Below are positions 46,201 to 57,400 of a stretch of 64,000 nt of DNA, one piece after another. Positions within the stretch are counted from its first letter, which is position 1; each line of letters starts with the position of its first letter. Origin of the DNA: Desmodesmus armatus (Eukaryota > Chlorophyta > Chlorophyceae > Sphaeropleales > Scenedesmaceae); the NCBI GenBank assembly GCA_007449985.2, contig VIIQ02000664.1:62001-126000 (forward strand). Direction: 5' to 3'. Both the position numbers and the translations under genes were made by a program. The notes under the pieces were generated by a model that did no database searches, was not told the origin of the DNA, and saw only the letters and a program-made list of their open reading frames with translations.

Positions 46201-47586
46201 CGTTTGCTGTCGGCCCTGGCACTGGCTGACTCAGGCCCTGTGGTGCCTAACCAAACAAGGGCCGTGGATCTGTGCAAGCCACTGGTTGTCTATGGGCAGT
46301 ACCTCTTCATCATCATCAACATCAACTCTGTGCCATACCCGGCAACCCTTTCACAGCCCATTCAATTTGTTGGCTGGTTCTGGTCCAGCGCATCTTCAAA
46401 TAGCCTTGGGCTGGATTGTGTGCTGCCCCGCACTGCAGCGCTGCCACTTGCGATGCAGAAGACTCTGTTCTCGCTGCTCATGCCTGTGGCAATGCTACTG
46501 GTGCTGCTGCTGTTGGATGCGCTCTGGTCGCTGGTGATGCGCGAGCGTACAACAAGGGGTCGGCAGGCGCGCACGGTCAGCATGCGTGATAGGTTTCTCA
46601 GCCTGTCCCTGTGCATCTCCTTCCTATTCCTGCCAACCTGGGCACATGCAGTATTCTCTTTGTTCACCTGTGTCCCGCTAGATGTGCCGGTCACCCCTCC
46701 ATACGCTGCAGATGCAGTGGGATCCTTCCTGGCACAAGATATGAGTGAGCGTTGCTACGCACCGGGTGGCTATCACAGGGCTTACGCACTCGGTCTGGGC
46801 TTGCCATTGCTGATCTTGATCTGTTTCATCCTGCCAGCAGGGCTGTTTGTGTTCATCTGGCGCAGCAACGGCCGGGGATTGCTTGTTCAGGATCCCTTTA
46901 GGAAGCAGTACGGGTTCCTGTATAGCTCATGGCGAGTTGTCTGGTGGGAGTCTGTAGTAGTGGTGCAGACAACCATTCTTGTTATGATAGGCACATTTGG
47001 TTATGCTTTGGGTGTCTACTTTCAACTACTGGTGATTACAGCAGCCTTAGCCATTATTGGTGTGCTGTTGTTCCTAGTCCTGCCGCACAACAGCAAGGTC
47101 GCCGCCTCTGTGACCCTCCTCAGTATTGCAGTACTTTTCACCACGGCGTTCTCCTGTCTTACATTCCTGCCATACCGCAACATCACACCGGCATATGGCT
47201 ACACAATGGCCATGGGTGTGTTTGTGCTCGTGATCAACATTGCGTTCGTGTTGTCTACTCTCTGGCGGCTGCTGCGGCTTTTGCTGTGTGGCGATCGCAT
47301 GCGGCGCCTGTTTAGTTGCTGCTGCGCCAGGTTTGCACCCTGCTGCTGTGGGCTGTGCCGGCAGCCAACACGGCCTGCTTGTATAGATGCCTGGCACTTG
47401 CCATGCCTGCATGGGCATGGGGCACCTTCAGCTCCAGCTGCTGCAACAGCAGCAGGTGGCATAGCAGGATGCTGCAGCTTCAAGCTGCACCCAGCAGCTC
47501 CCCCGGTTGAGAGTGCCAAGGGCTCGGGGAGCACAAGCCATGGGCAGCTGCGGCCGCCGCCGGCTGCAGCGCTAGATGCATGCTGA
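40218..47586 (+). CDS. Giant Pmp-repeat beta-helix protein with C-terminal multi-pass membrane domain (intact copy)
   Basis: Six exons join exactly: 40218-40878, 41098-41217, 41581-45039, 45285-45546, 45700-45928 and 46198-47586 (2,039 residues). Residues 1-30 are a signal peptide (SLLLLLLVQQGVVVTA). Residues of about 90-1400 are right-handed beta-helix coils with GGA[LIV], NNTA and FxxN motifs, as in chlamydial polymorphic outer membrane proteins and their eukaryotic relatives. Six coil modules of about 80 residues (42081-43540) form a higher-order repeat. Residues of about 1414-1545 are Cys-rich (CQTCGRGYYSFNP, CDMCVPNAECG, CPGGTYKE, LCAVCAPKYG) and EGF/TNFR-like. Membrane spans begin near 1555; about eight follow to about 1960, and then a Cys cluster (CCCARFAPCCCGLC) suited to acylation. 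The long ectodomain would face outward. The spans with WWESVVVVQTTILV and GVYFQLLV recall the TRP-like membrane region of other protist Pmp proteins. A sensing, adhesion or channel role is inference. Confidence 0.88.
42081..43540 (+). repeat. Six ~240-bp coil modules inside the beta-helix exon
   Basis: Modules begin at 42081, 42327, 42567, 42810, 43059 and 43302, with spacings of 246, 240, 243, 249 and 243 bases (80-83 codons each). Every module reads as three coils: N-L-T-x-N-T-A with SGGA, then SC with a GGAV step, then a VV-EANKA step. The decayed paralogue keeps three such modules. Confidence 0.85.
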
Positions 47587-48473
47587 GTTTTGAGCAACAT
47601 GCATTTACAGGCTTGCCACTTTGGCAAGAGGCGGGAGACGGCTGCAGGAATGGATATTTCTTAGGCTGTAGTTGATGATTGAATGGACTGTAGTAGTTGT
47701 TGAAACTGTCCATCGTTTGTGCGGGTGTTGTCACTGCCAACTTGCTACCTGATGATCAGGTACAGTGTAGTGGGTGATCTGCTTGAAGGTAGCATCAAGT
47801 TGGTGGTGGGAGGTGGAGCAGGGGGTTGGTGCATCAAGGAAGTTGCGTGTGTCACCATCGTCACAGATATGTAGTGCCATGTAAGGGTACTGCTCTCAAC
47901 ATGGACACCAGGTGCAGCACAATGAACAACAGCAGCAGGCCTTTCAACCTTTGAAAGGCTTGCCAACGCCTCAGTAAAGCCACAGCAGACAATGCCGCAC
48001 ATGACCAACACCTCACCGAACATCACACGATAACAGCCCCACCGCGTGCTGCAGCAGCAAAGCAGCGACTGCTGGCAGCTGTTGCCCATTCAAGGCATAG
48101 GCCATTGACCAGCATTCAAGACTGCACCCACACTCCTGCTCGAACAACTGCACAAAAAATAAAAAACCAAGCTGCCAAAACATACTATCTGAACCATGGG
48201 CCACCCATGCCTGGCAGCCCATGTGCCCCACAAACAACAAATCTTTGGATGAAGTCAAGACAGCAGATCATGGTGTGCAGTACGTCTCCACACCAAGGGG
48301 GTGGAGTTAGGGTTTGGGCCCTACCCCCCCCCCCACCTCATAACCACCTTGTCAGGCTGCACCAGTAGGATGCCGGGCACAGCATACCAGTGTGCTGTAG
48401 CACAGCACAGGGCTGTGCACAGCGCATACCACCCACAAACACACTGCCAGGCCATGCCCCACCGCATGTCGTG
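47587..48473. other. Convergent 3' flanks of the beta-helix gene and MTR4
   Basis: The first 110 bases or so align with the 3' flank of the decayed copy (below 1816). No gene is seen. The plus-strand ORFs over 48301-48938 are shadows of the last MTR4 exon and its flank. Confidence 0.6.
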
Positions 48474-51400
48474 CTACAAGTACAGGGACGCCGAGAACAT
48501 GATGCCACGCTTCAGCGTCTCGTTGCTGGCCTCAAAGCGCACCGCCAACTCTTCATCACCGATCACACGAGCTGCTCGCGCCAGCTGCTGCATCAGCTCG
48601 TCCAACCGCCGCGCCACACGGATGATGCTGCCCTCAAAGATGTCTGTCTTGGCAGCCACCTGCACGTCAGCAACAGACCAGGAAGGGCGTGCACAGAAGT
48701 GATGCAAGGACGCCGGGTGATATTCAACTACCGAAACAAACAGGGCAACTTGCTTGAAGCCAGGTCACCCCAGCGCGGCCTTGCAAGCACAGGCGGCGCT
48801 ACAACATTGCCAAGGTTCCAAAGATTCAAAGATATGTGGAAGCAGCCACACATAGTCATTGATGACACCACCAAGACTGCGCTACACCTGATTGATGCAG
48901 GTGCTAGATTCTGCGGCGAAAAGACTCATTCACTGTAGCAGCTTGTTTCTAAGAGGGTACGCACCTCAGCAAAACTCTTGCCGTGGCTCCAGTCATAGAA
49001 GACGTCCATGAGAGTGGGCTTGAAGGAGTCCAGGTAGACCTCGTCGTCACACTCCAGCCCAGCATCACGCTGCATGGCAGCTATACTCAGCGCGGTGTCC
49101 TGCAGCAGCGAGCGGCCAGCACACGGAGTGAACTGAGGACCATGTGCAACAAGTGCAGGAAGGCAAACTTGCCATGTGGTGTGACCCCATTGATGTTTGG
49201 GCAAGCGCTCATCAAACGTAAGGGGAAAGACACAGAGACAGATGCCGCATGCCGCAACACCAGCGCAGAAAAGGGCTGCAAATCGATCACAGTCTGCATA
49301 GCACAGGTGTCCGCAGTCCTATCAGTCCTACCTGCAGCTGCTTCAGCGGCTCCGCAAGCTTCTTGGCTAGCATGATCTGCACACAGCAGCACAGCACACC
49401 AGTGCACTGGTAAATTCAGAGGTCCTACCTCTTCACACCACAAGCTCTTGACTATCCACTAAGCCCGTCGCCATGGCTGGTTTCGTTGCAGCCCAAAGAC
49501 AAGGCTGCAGGCTGCAGCATGTCGGTTGTGCAACTTGTGTCTGCCTATCAGAATTCACAATCTGCCTGAGGCAAGGCGAAGTGTCCGTAGTTGTGCACAA
49601 CCAATAGTGTCATGGTGTGCACCGCACTTCACTTTTTGCTTGAAGACCCCAAGCGGTGGGGTCCCAGCAGAACCCTCAAGTTCAAAACCTTCTGATTCAC
49701 TTCCATGTCAGGGGCCTCACCTCCTCTGTGGACTTGTCACAGGGCACGAGGCAGCTGACCAGCGCCAGCAGCTGGTGCTTGTCCAGGCCGTGGAAGCAGC
49801 CATTGAACATCAGCTCTGCACAAACACACCAAAAAATTCTGGGATCAGCATCAATGCCTTACCTGAAACATTCGTGACCAGGCACAACACTCTGCACCTT
49901 GGATTTTGTGCGCGCAGCACACATGACCTGGCGCACAATGCGCACTGCAAGGACAGAGGCCACTCAGCCCACATCTGTGATGAAGGTGAACAAGAGCCGG
50001 CTCGAAAGCGTGTCCGCCACTTGGCCAGTTGCACAACCTCACTCTGAGACCCAGCAACCCTACCTGTGGACAGCAGCTCGTCTGTGGTGTCAATCTCACA
50101 GGCAGCACGTCCCTTGAGCAGCACAGTGCCCTCTGCGTTGATGTGCTTCAGCTTCTGCAGCACTGACATGCGCGCCTTGGCCTCCAGCTTGAACTGGGCC
50201 AGCAGGGTGCCCTGCACTCAGGGAGGCAAACAGGAACCGCAAAATGACAAAAGACAGCAGCACAGGAGCAGGGAACAGCAAACCTTGAGAACTTGACAGG
50301 AGCGAGGGGGGCATAATCGCTACAATGTTCGTACTCAAGGTGAGGGCGCTGCCCCGCACAGCAGCAACATGGCAGAGGCGCAACTGCGCGTCCCATCAAA
50401 GCGCGTGCTACTGCGCACAAGACTTGGACGCAGCAAGGGAACATCTCTGCATGCCAACCAAAGCATTCTCAACCGATCAACACACCCACACACCTTGAGC
50501 TGCTGCCTGATCTCCTCCGCGCGCTCGTCCAACGCAGCCTTGCGTGCATACAGCGCAAAGCGCTCGCTGTCGCGCTCAGCCTGAAACACTGCGAGCGTGA
50601 TATGGCGGGAAGGGGAGGGGGGCCGCGCACAAGGCAGACAACAATCAGAGAATATGTGCTGTTGGTTGAGGTGCTGACATGTGCAGGCTGCACCCACCAG
50701 AACATTGTGCCGGTGAGGCCAGGAAAACAGTGAGACCCTGCAGCATAGTGTGCTGTGGCCTTGGCTGAAACGAACCTCTCTCCCTAAGCTGGTATAAATG
50801 ACCTTTACCATCTAGGGCTTCCAACACCATCAACATTCACTATAGCATACTCAATCTCTGTGTGCGTGTGTGTGCTCAAGACGTGCCTTGGGCAAGGACT
50901 TACCAGGGTTCTTTGCCAGCTGCTGCTCCAGCTCGTTCATGTTCTGGATGGCACTCACAAGCGTCGGGTCGTCAATGCCCATGTCAGTCACAGGGTCCAG
51001 CAGAGGAATGCCGTCAGGGTATCGCTTGGCTATATCCTGCACAAAGGCAGCAGGGCCACAGAAGAGGTGCGGAAATCTCAGGGGTAGGTCAGCAAGGGCC
51101 AGGGGTTGTGTCCCTGACACATCGATACCAGGTCAGCATTTGTGGAAAGGGGCAAGCACACTTAGCCTGCGGGTGTCGTGTCTAAATCCAGGCCGCACTG
51201 ACTGTCACAGCCTTGTCTCTGCTGGCTTGCTCCCCTTACAAGCAACCCCAGGAGCGATCCAATTCCCCACTGATCCCCCACTTGCCACCCATTCACCTAC
51301 TCCCCACCCACCTGCAGCACACACAGCAGGCTCTGCCTGACCTCCGCTGGCCGGATGTCGTCCGGCAGCGTCACCCTTAAGCTGCTCAGCGCCGTCACTA

Positions 51401-54400
51401 ACGGCAGCAGCACAGGCATCACCGTCAGCTCCGCACTGCTGCCAGCATCAGCAGCAGCAGCAGCCGCCTCTGCCTCCTCCTTCACAACCCCCGCTGCTGC
51501 GTTGCCATTTGCTGCCGGCGCTAAATCTGCGACACCTATCGGCTGCGGCCGCACCATGCCTGCTGCTACGGTGCCCGCCTTGCAGGGCAGCAACGTGTCG
51601 ACGATGTAACAGGACGCTGCGTTCGCTGCAACTGCTTTCACGTCGACGTCGACGCCGTCGGCTCCTGCGGCTGCGGCTGCAGCTGCGCTGGCAATCGCGG
51701 CACCGCCGTTGACTGCTGCGTTGGTCTTGGGCGCCTTTCTTAGCACGCTGACCACAACACCCCAGCCCCAGTCCTCCTGCAAGGTGTTTGCAAAGACACT
51801 ATGCTCAGTACTTTGGTCAGGGCATCTCGCACCAGAAAAGCAGTGACACTGCTGAACTTGATTGAACCTGTTCTGCACATGCATGTATGTGAAAAAGCCC
51901 AGCAGGACATACTTTCAGTGACCCATCTGCTGTGCTCAGCCAGCATGAGCGGCTTGCGATTGCTTTATGACATATCACTGCCGACACACCTGCCCCTCCT
52001 TGACGCGTATGATGCGCCCCGGCCGCAGGAACGCCAAGCATACGCTGGGGTCCTGCACTGCCGTCTGCACCTGCAGCTGCGCGTCTGCAAGCTTCTCCCG
52101 CAGCTCCTGCACAGCACAGCACGCAGCACAGCACAGCACAGCACAGCCCCAGCCACATCAGCCACCACCACCACCGACATGCACCACACTGTGAATGAAG
52201 GACATGATGAATTGTGGGCTGTGACAGCTGTCGAGACAACTGGACAAATTGTCAGGAGTTGGTCAACCACATGAACCCCCTCAGTCACTGCCCCCTGCCC
52301 CCGCCCTCCCAGTCACACTGTGCGGCGACAAGAGCGCCTCGTGTGGCAGCGCAATCAAACTTCGGCCGCTGCCAGCCCGATAGGCCGACACAACGCCAGG
52401 CCATGCAGTCAGCCAGCATTCCGCCTGCACATCACCGTGCCTTCAACAGCACGAAGAGCTGCAGATTGTGCCCAGCGCACCGCACTCAGGTTTGGGCTGC
52501 CACCCTTAGACAATGAAGCTTGAAGGCATCAAGACATCGCTTACCTTGTACTCACTGATGGCATGCTGCCCCTCCACCTGCAGCTCCCCTGACTGCTGCT
52601 CCAGGTCCTTCAACTCAGCTTCCAACTGCGGAAAGCACAGCACAGCACAGCACAACACAGCATAGCGCAACGCAACGCAAAGTGAGTTGCAGCTCCGCAG
52701 GATGATGACAGAGACAACTAGCACAGCCCAGTGCTACACGGCGCTGCACAGCAAGGCACAGCGCTACAGCGCGCCACTTGGGCCATAGTCGCACCGCGCA
52801 GACATAGCGCCCGATAGTCGCCCACCACAGGCACCTGCCATCACGACAAAAGTTGTGCTGCTGTGTTTCATGGGCTGTTTGGCGTGCAGACTCATCACCC
52901 AGCAATGGGACAGCACCCACCCCACCCCGCCTTCAACAAGGCAGCTAGCATCAATGCCAACGACCCTCTCTAACCGCCTTGCCGCACACTGCATGTGCAT
53001 CACTCACCCTCGGCCGAGCAGCCTCCTGCTGGAACTGCTGGAAGCTGTGGGCGATGACATACTCCAGGCTGTCAGTGCCGCCCTCCACACGCTTCAGCAG
53101 GTTGAGCAGCGTGTAGTAGCTCAGCCGGAAGCTGGACAGCAGCGGGTTGGGCTTGCCCTGCACGAGGGACATAGCATGCAGGCACACTCACAGGCTGTCT
53201 GTGCAAATGTGAGGAGAGCGTTGCCATAGTGACGTTGCCAGTGCAGGGTGCTGTCCACCCCCACCCCGACCCCCACCTCGCACACAAACACCTCATGTGC
53301 ACGCTCACATGCCCGCGCCAGGCAGTAAGCTACTCAGTGCTCTTGTCACCAACGTTGCAGCCATATGTGCATGCTTGTGGCCTTCTCCTGCAGGCCGCCA
53401 CCACGCCCTCCTACTCACCGCCATGAGCCCTTGGCAGGTGTCCTTATCCAGGTCGTCATCCGCGCACACGATGACGGTGCCCCTGTCGTCCTTGCCACGG
53501 CGACCTGCGCGCCCACTCATCTGGATGTACTCCCCACTGCTAATGTACCTGTGGGGATAGGGAGGGGCAGTTGCAACAGACGCAGATGCATCAACACCCT
53601 GACAAGCGCCAAGCAGGACCAGCAGACCCACCACAACCTGACGATGCAGCTGTAGATCACATCACGATGCAGCGTCCGGTCTCCACAGTTGCGTATGCAA
53701 CCGTCGATAAGCGTCGCGTGAGGCACACACAGAAACCCTCCTTGTGGCCAAGCGGTTGCGGGGGAAAAAGTTGCTGAGGCAAGGTCATGCCTGTGCATGA
53801 CACTTGCCCACACAGCCATGCAAGTGCATGCTCATCCCAGTAGTGGCTGCTGGCTGATAGCTGAGTAGGGATCGTGTGTCTTGTCAATTGTCACTTGTGC
53901 TCCTCATCCTGGATTCTCATCATCACAGAATTGGTGAGCTCCGAAGTATCTCATCAGCCCCCCTTGCTCACCTCTCCTCCATGCCGTCGAACTTCTTGAG
54001 GGACGTGAACACCACTGTGCGTGCAGGCATGTTGAGGCCCATGGCGAAGGTCTCCGTGGTGAACAGCACCTTGATGAGACCCTCCTGCAGATGGAGGAAG
54101 GAAGGGTAAGGGGCAGCACGCACACCACACAAAACCCTCAAATGTGTATGACTGTGTGTGTTAACTGACAGCACATGAATCGCATGGGGACAGCGGCAGC
54201 CTGTCAAGGCTCAGACAATCCCTGCGGTCGGGTGAGCAAAGCTGTTGCATGCAAGTTGGGTGTCTTCAAAGATGACCAGCTTAAATCACCCTGCCGACAC
54301 ATACATGTCTCTGTAGGATTGCTTACGTCGCACACCACCACGACCACCTGAGGTGTATCAGATAGCATGACAGACATCCCCAGCATATGTGCACACAGCC

Positions 54401-57400
54401 TGTGCTTACTGATTCACGTTGTCTCACGTTGCGCATGTGCTGTAGTGCACTGCCCATGTGTAAGGCAGAGAGGATATATGTGTAGCCAGCCTGTAGGCAA
54501 CATATCAGTCGCATGCAAGCAGTTTTGTACCTGGAACAGGATCTCAATGATCTCCTTCAGGATGGGCAGCAGGCCACCATGGTGGACACCGATGCCGCGC
54601 TTGAGGATGCGCAGCATGTGGCACAGAGCCGGCAGCTGCCTGTCCGCAGGGCTCAGCACTTCAAGCATGTTGTTATACACCTGCACACAAATTGGCGATG
54701 GTTATTGCAAACAAGCGTGGGGCAAAGAGGTTGGTACAAGTTGCTGCAGGGGGATTGACACAAGCAAACAGAGCGTGGTGCGAGGCAGGATGGCGACTCT
54801 GCATGCTGTGCGCACACAAGATCGACGCCTGGTCCATGACCAACGATTTGTGGCATGGACGCCAGCCTGCAGTTGATTCTACCATGATGCACATGTTGCT
54901 CATGCAGTGGAGCAGACAGACCATGTCATGCTACGCATACGACTGAGCACGCGACTGCTTCCAGGCATGCACATCCCCTAGACACAGACCCCACACCTCA
55001 CACAAGCAACCACCACCACCATAATCATTGCGTCAGTTGCCGGTTCATGTTGGCAAGGCCCACCGCCAGCAACGCCCCCTGTGCAGACACCATCCCTGCT
55101 TGACAAAGATAACAATTTCAGGCCACATACCGTCTCTATCGCCTCGGCCTCCTCTCCGTTTGCAAACGACAGGTTGCCGTAATCCGGGTTGGCACAGGCC
55201 AGCGCATACTTTTCACACTCGCGCCTGCACAGCACAGCACAGCGCAGCAGAGGTCAGCCACGCTTCTACTGCTGAAACATGTGCAGACATGAAACATACC
55301 CGGGAACTACCCCTAGGCATGTCTATTCCATACAAAACACAGCACAAATCGAAGAAACACAGGGCCCACACCGCACTCACTTGCTGAACGAGAAGACCAG
55401 CAGCGGCTCCTGGTGGCTGCTCTGCAGCGTGCGCAGCAGCTTGGTCAGGTGCTCCTGCATGTCCAGGATCTTCTCCTGGTACTTCTTCTTGCCTCCCTTA
55501 CCACGGCCCCTGCCGCCTCCCCTGCCACCACCACCACCACGCCCGCCGCCTGCATGTGTCGATCAGCGCAAGCAGAGGTAGGTGAGCACAAGCAGAGGTA
55601 AGGGTGAGCACAAGCAGACGCCAGCATGTGTTGGCATTGTCAAGCAGGATAGATGGCTCGAGCATGCACCAAAGCCAGCGGCTGCTATGCGTGCCTCCAC
55701 GTCCAGCACCCCTGGCGCATGCGTACGCCGGCAGCAACTGTCAGCAACCCAAACTGCTCCTCGCAGCCAAGAACTGCAACATGCTCATACTACCGTACCT
55801 ACTGCCAACTGCCAACAGCACCCACCTTTCTTCCTGCGTGCGCCCGGCACATCCTCTGTCCCGTCCTGGTCATCTGCCTCTGCCCGCTCCTTGTCTGCCT
55901 CCATGGTGTCCTTCATGAGCTGGAAGTTCTTCTCAATGAACCCCTTGTCACCCATGACCTGCACACAGCACACACACAGGGCGGTCCTTGACACTGGCCA
56001 TTGCCTTCCAAAGTGACCCCTTGCAATGCATCAAGTGACCCCTTGCAATGCATCAACACATGTCCCTGGGTTTGTGCTGGGGACTGTCTGTGCAGTACTT
56101 TTTCTTTGGCAGGTGCAACACAGGGGACCATGGCACCCAGTTCAAAGGTTGAGCAAGCGCACGCACAGCTCTGACTTCGTGCACAAAACAGCCAAAGCAA
56201 TGCCACCGTGCTGGACTGCTGAAGGACATTGCCTGTGAGCAAGAGGAACTCATGCTCTGCAAAATGCAAGTGGGGTGACTGTCACCCACCTTGTACAGCC
56301 CCTGGCCCCCGATGGGGCACACATAGTGCTCGAGGGGTGTTGGCCTGTAGTCTGTGTACACCACGTGGCAGGGCTGCTTGTGGAGGTATGCCACCCACTG
56401 GCTGAACTCGTTGGCATTGGACAGCGTGGCTGACAGGAACACCTACACGGCGCTCGCACAGCACAGCACAGCATGGCAGGGCATGCTTAGTGTCAATCGA
56501 AAGCAATTTGGTCCGTCAATAGTCAGTGACAACCTTCATGCCACAACACATCATTGACAGCAATACAGATGCAAGGAGAAGTGCAAGATGACCGTAAGTA
56601 AACTCTCGAACGAATGCTTTGCGGCCATCACCAGCTCCTTACCATCTTGGCATCATCCTGCAGGAAGATGATGGTCTCCTCCCACACCACACCTCGCTCA
56701 CGGTCCTGTGGGGCACAGCACAGTTCGTGCAGGAAACAGTTACAGTTACTGTCATTGACAGGGGTTTGCATATCTGGCACTGCACGGCAAAGCCGTGCAA
56801 CCCGCAAGGGAGCCAGGAGCTCATGGAGATTCAGCAGGATAGCCCTTGCACATTACGACTGCAAGCGCAGTCAGCTACAAGAGCCCTGGGCACTTCAGCG
56901 CCCCTTCCTGTGCACCTGCGGCATGCCGCTGTGGTTGGGTCATTGCACCTTGTCCCCCACACTGGCTCTGCCCAAGTCGGCAGTGCCATGGTGTGCAGCT
57001 GCTCTTGGCGACAAGCCCGCATCTGCCCATCCCAGCCACTGCGCCCCGTGCTAGCGCTTAGCACAGCCTCCAATGATGTCTCAATCTGACCCCTCGTGCC
57101 TCGATCACCTCCCTTCTGCAACCCCCCGCCTCCTACCACATCCTCCCCCTTGCCTGCACCCTCAGAAAGCACACGCGTACTGTACAGCTGCTAGCCCAGC
57201 TGTTGTTGTCGCTGGCCCTCAGCCCTTCAGCGCACACTTGCATGTATTGCACCTCCTCGAAGATGACCCCCCCCCCCCCCCCTTGCCTGCATCCCCGGAA
57301 AGCACGCGCAAAAGTAGCTGCTAGCTCAGTTGTTGTTGCTGTTGCCGCTGGCCCTCAGCCGCTCAGCACGCACCTGCATGTAGTGCACCTCGTCAAAGAT

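Noticed and set aside
40218..47586. Bacterial (chlamydial) origin by transfer
   Set aside because: The gene has five canonical introns, a eukaryotic membrane domain and local codon style; Pmp repeats are also widespread in algae and protists.
48301..48938. Plus-strand ORFs near the MTR4 3' end
   Set aside because: They overlap antisense the last MTR4 exon, whose end matches the family's conserved C terminus.
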